Assembly (NCBI GenBank): GCA_001567485.1
Contig: JZRA01000068.1
Location: 124,001 to 188,000, forward strand
Direction: 5' to 3'
Source of the DNA: Chloroflexi bacterium OLB13
GTDB taxonomy: Bacteria; Chloroflexota; Anaerolineae; Aggregatilineales; Phototrophicaceae
Length of the DNA stretch: 64,000 nt
Below, in pieces: positions 8,909 through 17,403 of the stretch; the first letter of the stretch is position 1; each line of letters starts with the position of its first letter. A program made the translations under genes and the position numbers. The notes under the pieces are model-generated. The model ran no database searches and was not told where the DNA came from. It saw nothing but the letters and a program-made list of their open reading frames with translations.

Positions 8909-10108
8909 CTACTCGCCAGCGGTCTCTGCGCTAAGCACGGCGAAAGCGCCATCCTTCGCGATCTGCGCGACCGGATCATGCACCGGATTGCGGTTCTCGT
9001 CGAAGCTGAACACACCCAGCGGACTTGGGAAGTCCGTGATAGCAGCCAACGCGTCGCGCACGTCGGCGCTGTCGGTCGAGTCGGCGCAGCGGATCGCCGT
9101 CGCCATCAGCCACGCGCCGGTATACGCTTGCGCGGTGAACTGGTCGGGCAGCGCGCCGTACTCTTCCTCGTATTCCTCCGCGAACAGCACGCTCAACGGA
9201 TCAGGGCTGGCGATGTTCCACGCCGCGCCAACGACTACGCCGTTAGAGGCTTCACCGGCGTTCGCCAGAACTGCGGGGCTGTTGAAGCCGTTGCCACCGA
9301 TGATTGGGCCTTCAAAGCCGAGCTGGCGGGCCTGCACGATGATCTGTGTGGCCTCAGCGGCTAGCGCGGAGACGACCAGCGCATCCGGTTCGAGGCTGAG
9401 CAGCTGCGTGAGCTGTGCGTTGAAGTCGACATCGCCGCGGGCGAACGTCGCTTCGTCGAGGATTTCGACCTCGTTCTCCTCGAGCGCGGCGACGAATACG
9501 TCATAACCGCTGATTGTGAAATCGTCATCGTTGCCGTACAACACGCCAACCTTCTCGAGTCCGAAGATTTCCGTGGCCTGCGCGACCGTGCCGGGGATGA
9601 CCGACGCCTCAGGCAGGCTGTCGCGGAAGACGAACTCGCCCATGTCGGTGATGCCAGCGGCCGTGTTGCTGACGCCCATGACCGGCACGCCGTTTTCCTG
9701 TGCGATCGGGTCGGCGCTGAATGCCTCGCTCGACAGCGTCGGGCCAAGCACGGCGACCACGCCGTCCTCTTCGACCAGCTTGGTCATCGCCGCGATGGCC
9801 TGTTCGTTGGCGCCGGCGGAGTCTTCGTAGATGACTTCCAGCGTTACGCCTTCACCGAGGTATTCCGCCTCGTTGATTTGGTTCACAGCAAGCGCGACAG
9901 CCTGTGACTGCGGAATGCCGTAAACTGAGATGTTTCCGCTTTGCCCGAAGATCGCGCCAATGGTGACGACCTCAGGTAGGTTTTCAGGGTCGGCGCAGGC
10001 CTCCCACTGCCCCATTTGGGGTTCTTCTTCGTCTTGTGCTACGACCGCAACCGGCGCGCTCAGCGCAGCGATCAGGAGTACGACGAGAACACGACGCAAC
10101 AGTGACAT
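8909..10108 (-). CDS. Branched-chain amino acid-type ABC substrate-binding protein (system 1)
   Basis: 399 residues. A classical signal peptide (MSLLRRVLVVLLIAALSAP) is followed by VTIGAIFGQSGNISVYG and the periplasmic-binding type I fold seen in LivJ/K proteins. The ATG at 10108 has GGGAG nine bases upstream; the frame is open to 10174 but without a signal peptide start. It captures the solute outside the membrane for LivHM. The M24 hydrolase gene lies 70 bases upstream in the same direction, so the imported solute may be its substrate. No lipobox is visible. Confidence 0.92.
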   Translation of the reverse strand: MSLLRRVLVVLLIAALSAPVAVVAQDEEEPQMGQWEACADPENLPEVVTIGAIFGQSGNISVYGIPQSQAVALAVNQINEAEYLGEGVTLEVIYEDSAGANEQAIAAMTKLVEEDGVVAVLGPTLSSEAFSADPIAQENGVPVMGVSNTAAGITDMGEFVFRDSLPEASVIPGTVAQATEIFGLEKVGVLYGNDDDFTISGYDVFVAALEENEVEILDEATFARGDVDFNAQLTQLLSLEPDALVVSALAAEATQIIVQARQLGFEGPIIGGNGFNSPAVLANAGEASNGVVVGAAWNIASPDPLSVLFAEEYEEEYGALPDQFTAQAYTGAWLMATAIRCADSTDSADVRDALAAITDFPSPLGVFSFDENRNPVHDPVAQIAKDGAFAVLSAETAGE

Positions 10109-10178
10109 AACGCGGGTCTCCCTTTTCAAAGAAACGCTGCGGAGGAGTGTACCGTGCGGTTTTATCCCCTGCAACGCG

Positions 10179-11381
10179 TTATGCGAGAATCGTCAGGCTT
10201 TCGAGATCTCGCGGGTAGTAGGTCAGGCTTTCGACCCCGTCATCCGTAACCACCACCGTGTCCGAGTGCCGGAATCCGCCCAGCCCCGCTTTGTACAAAC
10301 CGGGTTCGACCGTGAACACCATGCCGGGCTGGATCACCGTGTGATCGCCGATATCGAGGAACGGCCCCTCATGGTAGCGCAGGCCGATGCAGTGGCCGAC
10401 GTGATGCTTCCAATACGGCCAGAGATCGTGCTTGTCGTAATAGGCGCGCACGGCCTCGTCGACGGCGCTGCACGGCACGCCGGGCTTGATCGCCTCTAGC
10501 GCGGTATCTTGCAGCGCGACCATGTGATCGAACATGACCTTCTGATCGTCGCTGGCCGGGCCAATTACCATCGTGCGCTCAAGTTCACTGACGTATCCCC
10601 AGACCGGCGCGCTGGCCCCGGTCACGAGCACGTCGCCGACTTGGAACGTGATGTTGTTCGCCAGTGCATGGGGGATGGCCGCGTTGCGCCCGATCTGACC
10701 GCGATAGCCCGCCATCGCGCCGCCGTAGTAGGATGACTGCCCGCGCCAGATCGGGCCGATGGCATCTGCCATCGCACGCGTCGCTTCTAGCCTTGCGCGG
10801 TCGCTGACGTCGGTCTCGGTCAGGCCGGGGCGGGTGTAGCGCTGAAGCAGCACGTGAGCGAGGTTGGCCCACACGCAGCTCTCACGCAGCAGATTGATCT
10901 CCGCCGCGGACTTGATCGCCATCTGGTCTTCGACCCACGCGCGGACAGGATGCGGGGCGCTGCCGGTCATCTCGCTGAGCGACGGGCCGCGATACCCGAA
11001 GATCCACGGGTAGCCATCGCTATCAGCGCCGTAGTTCTGGGTGACGCCGAGTTCGTGCAGAAGCCGGTTGAGCGCGACCGTCGGATGTTCCTTGCTTGGA
11101 TATTCAGGGTAGTCGGCGACCGCGTCGACCAGCGCGTTGGCCTGCGCATGCTCACGTTCGAGCCGTGGGACGAACATGCCGCGCTGTCCCTTGTTGTTCA
11201 GCACCAGCGCCATTGGCCGTTCGGTCGGGATAAATGCGAAGCCGGTGTAGTACTTGATGTAGTCACCGTCGAACAGAACGACCCCGGAGAGGCCCGCTTG
11301 CTGTATCTTGTGTGTGAGTTTCTCGCATCGTTCAATATGTTCTGCGTCACTGATCTTCAGGGAAATTGTGCGGACAGACAT
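10179..11381 (-). CDS. M24-family (creatinase/prolidase fold) hydrolase with altered metal-site residues
   Basis: 400 residues: a creatinase-like N-terminal domain (about 1-165), then the pita-bread domain. Some ligand positions remain ([15 protein letters not shown] and FTVEPGLY). However, the motif that normally supplies the first aspartate reads VLVTGASAP, the next ligand motif reads SELERT rather than SDxTRT, and the last reads [11 protein letters not shown] without the usual glutamate. Three of five dinuclear-metal ligands therefore appear replaced. Creatinase itself uses this fold without metal, so this may be an amidohydrolase (creatine- or ectoine-type substrate) rather than a peptidase. 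AAGGAG precedes the ATG. It is first in the system 1 transporter operon. Confidence 0.82.
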   Translation of the reverse strand: MSVRTISLKISDAEHIERCEKLTHKIQQAGLSGVVLFDGDYIKYYTGFAFIPTERPMALVLNNKGQRGMFVPRLEREHAQANALVDAVADYPEYPSKEHPTVALNRLLHELGVTQNYGADSDGYPWIFGYRGPSLSEMTGSAPHPVRAWVEDQMAIKSAAEINLLRESCVWANLAHVLLQRYTRPGLTETDVSDRARLEATRAMADAIGPIWRGQSSYYGGAMAGYRGQIGRNAAIPHALANNITFQVGDVLVTGASAPVWGYVSELERTMVIGPASDDQKVMFDHMVALQDTALEAIKPGVPCSAVDEAVRAYYDKHDLWPYWKHHVGHCIGLRYHEGPFLDIGDHTVIQPGMVFTVEPGLYKAGLGGFRHSDTVVVTDDGVESLTYYPRDLESLTILA

Positions 11382-11413
11382 CGGACTGCTCCTTGAGAAT
11401 TACCGTAACAATG

Positions 11414-11447
11414 GCGTAACCCGCTGTGCGTAGGACGTGCGTTACGC
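11414..11447. promoter_or_regulatory. Inverted repeat in the divergent M24/glycosidase promoter region
   Basis: GCGTAAC (11414-11420) and GTTACGC (11441-11447) are inverted with a 20-base spacer in the 118-base gap between two divergent genes. It could be an operator, but 7-base arms are only weak evidence. Confidence 0.25.
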
Positions 11448-11499
11448 TAAACTTATCGAGTGTATCCTAGCCACCGGCCGTTGCGCACCCATGTGAGTC

Positions 11500-13101
11500 A
11501 TGACCATTCCGGTTGAGTACCCGACATCGGCACGTCCCGCGCGTATCCTCCGCAAGTTCGTCAAGCCGGGTGGCAGCAAAGTTCCTCACGAAGGGATCGA
11601 TATTTACGCGCCGCACAATGTGGATGTGTTCGCGGGCGCGTCGGGGGAGGTCAACCGCGTCGTCCTGAGTAATGACGATTTGAACTACGGGCCGTATGTC
11701 TCTATCGTCACGCGGCTGGGCGGCGACAAAATCCGCGTGTTGTATGCCAACCTGAAGGACATCCGTGTTTCTGTCGGGCAGGTGGTCAGCACAGGCGACG
11801 TGATTGCGAAGTCGCGCGGCGATTACGTCAAAGTCGTTATTCAGGCGCCGAAAGACAACCCATATCCACAGTTTCCGCTGAAGTATGTCGCGCATCCCCG
11901 GCGCCACCTGACTCTTCCGCGCCTGCGCCTTCGCCCGACCGACAACCGTCTGCGGCTGCGCCGCGAACCGAACACCGACAGCGAGGTCGCCGGTTTCGTC
12001 AATCAGTGGGATCAACTTGAGACACCGGATCACGATTACCGCGTGCTGAAACTGGTCGGGCGTGAGGGGAAGTGGATCCGGGTCTACAACCCGTATGCGA
12101 CTGGTGACATCGTGTATGCGGCGGCGTGGTATCTCAAGGCGGTCAGTCTTGACGATCCGAAACAGGGAATACCCGGCATCCCGATACGCGGGATGAACCT
12201 CGACCGCTATCATCCGCTGGGGACGCCATCTGCGACGCCGCTGCGTTATCTGGGCTGGGTGCGCCTGCTGTATAACCTGTCGTATAACCCGGACAACGGC
12301 ACCTACGGCAACAACGATCTCGCCGCGACGTTCAATCGTTATCTGCCGGTGCTGCAGCAGTACGCCACCAGTGGCAACAAGATCATCTTGATCTTCAACC
12401 ACCAAACGTATGGCGAGGCGCGCGGTTACGTGTGGGGGCAGATGTCGCCGGCCCAATGGGATGACTTGATCGCGTCGTTCGTGTTTTACGTGCGGCAGAT
12501 CGCGCAGCAGTTCGCGTCGCTCAACCTGATCTACGCCTATCAGATCTGGAACGAGCAGGACTCGCCGCCGACCAATCAAGCCGCCGTGCCGATTCCGGCG
12601 AGCGTGTACGCCAAGCTGCTGACCGAATCGATCCGGGCCATCCGCGCGGTCGATAGTAAGGCCAAGATCATCACCGGCGGTCATATCACCGGGCCAGAGC
12701 TGGGCGTGAGCTACGCGCGTGCCGTCGTCGCGCTGCTTCCGAACGATGCCATACCGGACGGGATCGGCGTGCATCCCTATGGCACGGGGCCAGCGGATTC
12801 TCCGTTCAGCATCTTCGGCAGCATCAACAACGCGATCCAGAAATGGAGCGGTGTCTTGCCCAACACGCCGCTGTGGATCACCGAGTGGGGCATCCTCGAC
12901 CGGCAGGGCGACGACAGCATCGCCACAGCCGCCGCCGATTTCGCGGACGGGTTCATCGAGATTTGTGAGGACGACTATCCGGGGATGGTCGCCTGCGCGG
13001 TTTGGTATGCGTGGGCTGACACGATGCACAACGGCTATGGCATGGTGCGCTCGGACAGTTCCGCCCGCCAGCCGTTGTATGCACGCTTTCTCGGCCTTTA
13101 G
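11500..13101 (+). CDS. Multidomain protein: degenerate M23 (LytM-like) + SH3b-like + clan-A glycoside hydrolase-like domain
   Basis: 533 residues in three parts. Residues 20-130 resemble the M23 peptidase barrel: HEGIDIYAP keeps the H-xxx-D pair (30, 34), but the later HxH pair is missing, so peptidase activity is doubtful. Residues 140-215 look like a bacterial SH3 (SH3b) unit (RLRREPN, GKWIRV, AAWYLKAV). From about 230 a TIM-barrel clan-A glycosidase is suggested by YQIWNEQD (acid/base E352) and LWITEWG (nucleophile E462). No signal peptide is visible, so secretion would need another route or a misjudged start. Its tail overlaps the convergent permease gene by 4 bases. The polysaccharide substrate is unknown. 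Confidence 0.8.
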   Translation: MTIPVEYPTSARPARILRKFVKPGGSKVPHEGIDIYAPHNVDVFAGASGEVNRVVLSNDDLNYGPYVSIVTRLGGDKIRVLYANLKDIRVSVGQVVSTGDVIAKSRGDYVKVVIQAPKDNPYPQFPLKYVAHPRRHLTLPRLRLRPTDNRLRLRREPNTDSEVAGFVNQWDQLETPDHDYRVLKLVGREGKWIRVYNPYATGDIVYAAAWYLKAVSLDDPKQGIPGIPIRGMNLDRYHPLGTPSATPLRYLGWVRLLYNLSYNPDNGTYGNNDLAATFNRYLPVLQQYATSGNKIILIFNHQTYGEARGYVWGQMSPAQWDDLIASFVFYVRQIAQQFASLNLIYAYQIWNEQDSPPTNQAAVPIPASVYAKLLTESIRAIRAVDSKAKIITGGHITGPELGVSYARAVVALLPNDAIPDGIGVHPYGTGPADSPFSIFGSINNAIQKWSGVLPNTPLWITEWGILDRQGDDSIATAAADFADGFIEICEDDYPGMVACAVWYAWADTMHNGYGMVRSDSSARQPLYARFLGL

Positions 13102-14080
13102 CGCATCGTAGACCTCAACCGGCGTTCAAGCAGTTTCACCCCCAGAGACAGCACAATCGTAAGGGTGAGATACAAGACTGCCGCCGTCAAGTACGTCTCG
13201 ACATAGCGGAAATTTGAGCCGGACGTTGTCTTGGCGCGCTGTGTGATGTCGTTCAACCCGATGGCGCTGACGAGGGCCGAGTCCTTAATCATCGAGACGA
13301 AGTCGTTGCCGAGCGGAGGGAGAACACGACGGATTGCTTGGGGCAGCACCACGAACCGCATCATCTTGATGTAGTTGAGGCCGAGCGCGCGCGACGCCTC
13401 GATCTGTCCGCGTTCGATCGACTGGATGCCGGCGCGAAACGTTTCGCTCATGAACGCCCCATACGCGAGCGCCAAGACGATCATCGCGGGTTCGGGGGTA
13501 CCCCGCGCGAGGGGATGCCGAGATGGAACGTTTCGTTGAGATAGTCGCGGATCGGCGGAATCAGCGCGTACACCGAGATGACGAGTGTGGTTAGCAGCGG
13601 CAGCCCGCGCATGACCTCAACGAAGATCGTCGCAAGCTGGTAGATCAGGAGCCGGACGAGGCTCAGCGGTATGCCAACCAGATCGGATGCCGGCTTGGGC
13701 GGGTTCGAGCGAATCAAGCCGAGGAGCAGGCCGAACACCAGCGCGCCGAGATACGAGAAGAACGCCACGCGCAGCGTCAAGCTGACGCCATCATCGAGCT
13801 GAGAGAAGATGTTGGCCCAGATCGGGTTGGCCGGAACGAGTCGATCGCCAAACGCCTCAATCGACGGCGTATACAGCGACACAGGAACCACCAGCATCCG
13901 CGTGTGTTCGAGGATGCGCCAGTAGACGAGGATCGCCACGAAGCACAGTAGAACGCCCCACCACGGCACACTAAACATCTTGACGTACAACCACCGTAGG
14001 ACGGTGCCAATCGACAGCGGACGCTTCTCATCTGTCGAATCGGCATCGATCTGTGGGCTTCGTTCTAACGGGACATCCAT
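13098..14080 (-). CDS. Polar amino acid ABC transporter permease (frameshifted at 13494-13498)
   Basis: About 327 residues once repaired. The N-terminal half (13481-14080) has helices and the start of the permease domain (VEVMRGLPLLTTLV). The C-terminal half (13098-13484) carries the coupling motif EASRALGLNYIKMMRFVVLPQA and KDSALVSAIG. The frames join if one base is added to the C/G run at 13494-13498, giving GVPPEPAMIVLALAYGAFMS, a normal family sequence. AGGAG precedes the ATG. It follows the tandem-domain binding protein gene. No ATPase gene follows, so it may share the aapP product at 16647. Confidence 0.87.
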
Positions 14081-14102
14081 GGCAGCTCCTAAAGTGAGAA
14101 GT

Positions 14103-14179
14103 GGAACGTGGTGAGTGATGAGTGGAGAAAGCGCCAGCCGTTTTCACTCGTTTCGTGCCGCGGGTCGGATCGTCTAGCC
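14103..14179. repeat. Dispersed intergenic repeat, copy A
   Basis: About 77 bases that match copy B at 44751-44821. The conserved blocks are GAACGTGGTGAGTgATGAG, then TTTTCAC, then GTCgGATCGTCtAGCC (lower case differs). The central part can form a short hairpin. It lies between a permease gene and its upstream binding protein gene. Origin and function are unknown. Confidence 0.5.
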
Positions 14180-14207
14180 CGCTGACGTTCGATAACCTCC
14201 TTAAACA

Positions 14208-14235
14208 AAGGGGGCGGCACACAACGCCGCCCCTT
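14208..14235 (-). terminator. Intrinsic terminator/attenuator after the tandem-domain binding protein gene
   Basis: On the minus strand AAGGGGCGGC (14235-14226) and GCCGCCCCCTT (14218-14208) form a strong GC stem with one bulge and a 7-base loop, followed by TTGTTTAA. It lies just after the binding protein stop and 120 bases before the permease start, so read-through would be needed for permease expression. Confidence 0.7.
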
Positions 14236-14258
14236 CCGTACGTCTTACACCGCGAAAC

Positions 14259-15731
14259 TTACTCGCCGCCGTTGATGATCCACTTCTGGTTATACGCGTC
14301 CAGTGAACCATCGACGCGCATTTCCGCCAGAGCGAGGTTGACCGCCATGACGAGTTCCGAGCCTTTCGGGAAGATGAAGCCAAGCGCGTCGGTCGGCACG
14401 AGCGGCTCGCCGACGATCTTGACGGCATCGGCGTTGACGCCCACGTATCCCTGACCCGCGACATCGTCCATCACGACCGCATCAACATCACCCGCGATGA
14501 GCGCCTGCACGGCAATTGCGAACGTGTCATAGGTGATGATACGGTCTTCACCGACGAGGCTCACGGCAACTTCGTAGTTGGTCGTGCCGGGCTGGACGCC
14601 GACGAGGTAGTCCGGGTTGGCGACGAACGCTTCAGCGCCGTCGAACCGATCTTCGTCGATGCGGGTGAGCAGCACTTGATCGGTGGCGACGTAACCCGCC
14701 GAGAAGTCGACAATTTCCTTGCGCTCGTCGGTGATCGTGATGCCGTCGGCCGCCATGTCGAACTCGCCGTTGCTGACCGCGACGATCATGCCGTCCCATG
14801 AGGTTTCGATGTACTCCGGCACGCAGTTGAGGCGACCGCAGATGTCGTTGATGACGTCATAGTCCCAGCCAATGGCGTTTCCAGCCTCATCGAGATAGTT
14901 GTACGGCGGATATGCGTTCTCGACCGCGACGGTCACGGTGCTGCCTCCGAGGTCGGGCAGTCCGGCCCCGGTAATCCACTTGGCGTTAAAGTAATCCAGC
15001 GTGAAATTGGCTTCCATCGCCGCGAGCGCCGCGTTGAAGGCGCCGACCAGTTCCGACCCCTTCGGGAAGATGAAGCCCAGTTCATCGGTCGGCACGAGCG
15101 GCTCGCCGACGATCTTGACCGCATCGGCGTTGACGCCGACATAGCCCTGACCCGCGACATCGTCCATCACGACCGCGTCGACATCGCCGGCGATGAGCGC
15201 CTGCACGGCAATCGCGAACGTGTCGTAGGAGATGATGCGCTCTTCGCCGACCAGATCAACCGCGACCTCGTAGTTGGTCGTGCCCGGCTGCACGCCGACG
15301 AGGTAGTCCGGGTTGGCGACGAACGCTTCAGCGCCGTCAAACCGATCCTCGTCGATGCGGGTGAGCAGCACCTGATCGGTGGCGACGTAGCCGGTTGAGA
15401 AGTCGACAATTTCCTTGCGCTCGTCGGTGATCGTGATGCCGTCCGCGGCGACGTCGAATTCGCCGTTGCTAACCGCGACGATCATGCCATCCCACGACGT
15501 CTCGATATACTCGGGGACGCAGTTCAGCATGCCGCAGATGTGGTTGATGACATCATAATCCCAGCCGATGGCGTTACCGGCCTCGTCGAGATAGTTGTAC
15601 GGTGGGTATGCGTTCTCAACAGCGACCGTGATCGTCTCACCGCCGAGATCGGGCAGGTCACCGCTTTGGGCGCCAGCCACACCCACCAGTGCCAGCGCAA
15701 ACAACGCTAGCAAGAGCGCAAACTTCTTCAT
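14259..15731 (-). CDS. Polar amino acid ABC substrate-binding protein with two tandem, nearly identical binding domains
   Basis: 490 residues: a signal peptide ([17 protein letters not shown]), then two type II periplasmic-binding domains each beginning LPDLGG and offset by 232 residues (696 bases). By eye the first 200 or so residues of the two domains differ at about ten positions; the last 25 differ much more. Both copies carry the ligand-site elements [27 protein letters not shown] and [16 protein letters not shown]. Normal family members have a single domain of about 230-250 residues. GGAGG precedes the ATG. It should feed the downstream permease. The duplication looks recent, and the diverged ends argue against a simple assembly duplication. 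Confidence 0.92.
   Translation of the reverse strand: MKKFALLLALFALALVGVAGAQSGDLPDLGGETITVAVENAYPPYNYLDEAGNAIGWDYDVINHICGMLNCVPEYIETSWDGMIVAVSNGEFDVAADGITITDERKEIVDFSTGYVATDQVLLTRIDEDRFDGAEAFVANPDYLVGVQPGTTNYEVAVDLVGEERIISYDTFAIAVQALIAGDVDAVVMDDVAGQGYVGVNADAVKIVGEPLVPTDELGFIFPKGSELVGAFNAALAAMEANFTLDYFNAKWITGAGLPDLGGSTVTVAVENAYPPYNYLDEAGNAIGWDYDVINDICGRLNCVPEYIETSWDGMIVAVSNGEFDMAADGITITDERKEIVDFSAGYVATDQVLLTRIDEDRFDGAEAFVANPDYLVGVQPGTTNYEVAVSLVGEDRIITYDTFAIAVQALIAGDVDAVVMDDVAGQGYVGVNADAVKIVGEPLVPTDALGFIFPKGSELVMAVNLALAEMRVDGSLDAYNQKWIINGGE
14271..15656 (-). repeat. In-frame tandem duplication of a binding-protein domain
   Basis: Two direct repeats of about 690 bases, roughly 14973-15656 and 14271-14960, with a 696-base period inside a single gene. 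Nucleotide similarity is high along most of the unit. The repeat is a likely target for recombination and for assembly collapse. Confidence 0.88.
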
Positions 15732-15780
15732 AGACCACTTCCTCCATACGACCAATTGATGATAGACGTTTCAGCGGCAG

Positions 15781-15809
15781 AGTGTAGCGAACGGTAAAGG
15801 ACGCGTCAA
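15781..15809 (-). promoter_or_regulatory. Promoter of the tandem-domain binding protein gene
   Basis: Reading the minus strand, TTGACG (15809-15804) and TACACT (15786-15781) are 17 bases apart. The leader to the ATG at 15731 is about 45 bases and contains GGAGG. A strong match to the housekeeping promoter consensus. Confidence 0.75.
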
Positions 15810-15944
15810 ATTAGATTCGCCGTTGTCCGCCGAAATTCATGTTCGCATTGTGGATCAATTCCGGATCACGCTAGGCAGCGCAGGCCTGCACCGTCGTGCC
15901 GCGAGCGATCCATCGCGTCTCGGCCGCTTGTGGCGCACTCCAGT

Positions 15945-15978
15945 GTGAACACGATTTCACGTTTGATTTCACGTTTGA
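15945..15978. promoter_or_regulatory. Candidate TetR operator: tandem 12-base repeat with overlapping palindrome
   Basis: ATTTCACGTTTG occurs twice head to tail (15954-15965 and 15966-15977). The first copy overlaps a palindrome GTGAA-N6-TTCAC (15945-15960). The block lies 55 bases before the tetR start, in the 300-base region divergent from the binding protein gene. The rest of that gap holds the minus-strand promoter at 15781 and nothing else I recognise. Confidence 0.45.
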
Positions 15979-16032
15979 AGGTAGAGTGTGCTATGGTTGG
16001 AATCAGAATCTCCGCTGTCAGAAAACCACCCA

Positions 16033-16646
16033 ATGACACAATCAGTTCGCCGAACACCGGTACAAGAACGTGCTGTGCAGCGACGCAAGCGAATCTTGCA
16101 GGCGATGGCACAGCTGCTCGGCATGCTCGACTATGGCGCGATCAACATCGCGGAGATCGCCGCGCGCGCCGGGACATCCGTCGGATCGATCTACCAGTTC
16201 TATCCCAACCGCGACGCGATCCTGTATGCGCTTGCCGAGGCGTACCTTGCCGATTTGCGAGAAGCGAGCGCCGGCGTAGTCAATGACACATCGTTGACCC
16301 AACGCCAGCGCGCCGAGCAAGCTGTGAATTGGCTGTTGACCTATGTGGATGCGCACCCCGGCGTGCTGCGTATGCTTGGCTGCAGCTGGGTATCCGCCGA
16401 CATCGAACGGGCTGCCGCTGAACTGCACGCGGGCATGACGGCGATGATCGAAACCGTTGTCGAGTCGGCCGCGCCGGACGGTGAACCAGCGGCGCGTCAT
16501 CTCGCCGCCGAGACGATCCTCGCCGCGTCGCTGGGCGTAATCGCGGATATGGCGCGGCTTGACCCGAAGATACGAAAAGCCGCACGACAGCAGCTCGTGC
16601 GGCTTATTACGGTGTATGTGGATGATCTCGCGCGAGGTTCGGGCAG

Positions 16647-16650
<4 letters not shown>
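16033..16650 (+). CDS. TetR/AcrR family transcriptional regulator
   Basis: 205 residues. The N-terminal helix-turn-helix is clear ([21 protein letters not shown], about residues 37-57, followed by [18 protein letters not shown]). The C-terminal ligand domain is helical and not informative. The frame opens at 15988, but the ATG at 16033 gives a normal-length arm before the HTH; neither start has an SD. It lies between two polar amino acid transporter operons and diverges from the tandem-domain binding protein gene, so local control is possible. Its last 4 bases overlap the end of the convergent aapP gene (CTAG). Confidence 0.88.
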
Positions 16651-17390
<740 letters not shown>

Positions 17391-17403
17391 CGAGTCTTAT
17401 CCC

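Noticed and set aside
11467-13029. 520-codon minus-strand frame opposite the glycosidase fusion
   Set aside because: The plus-strand frame has three recognisable domains; this one has none.
13098-13484. Separate small permease gene
   Set aside because: It is the C-terminal half of the permease that starts at 14080; a single base in a G-run joins them.
14271-15656. Tandem receptor as an assembly duplication
   Set aside because: The copies differ at scattered positions and clearly in their last 25 residues, which a duplicated contig segment would not show. Read evidence is still needed.
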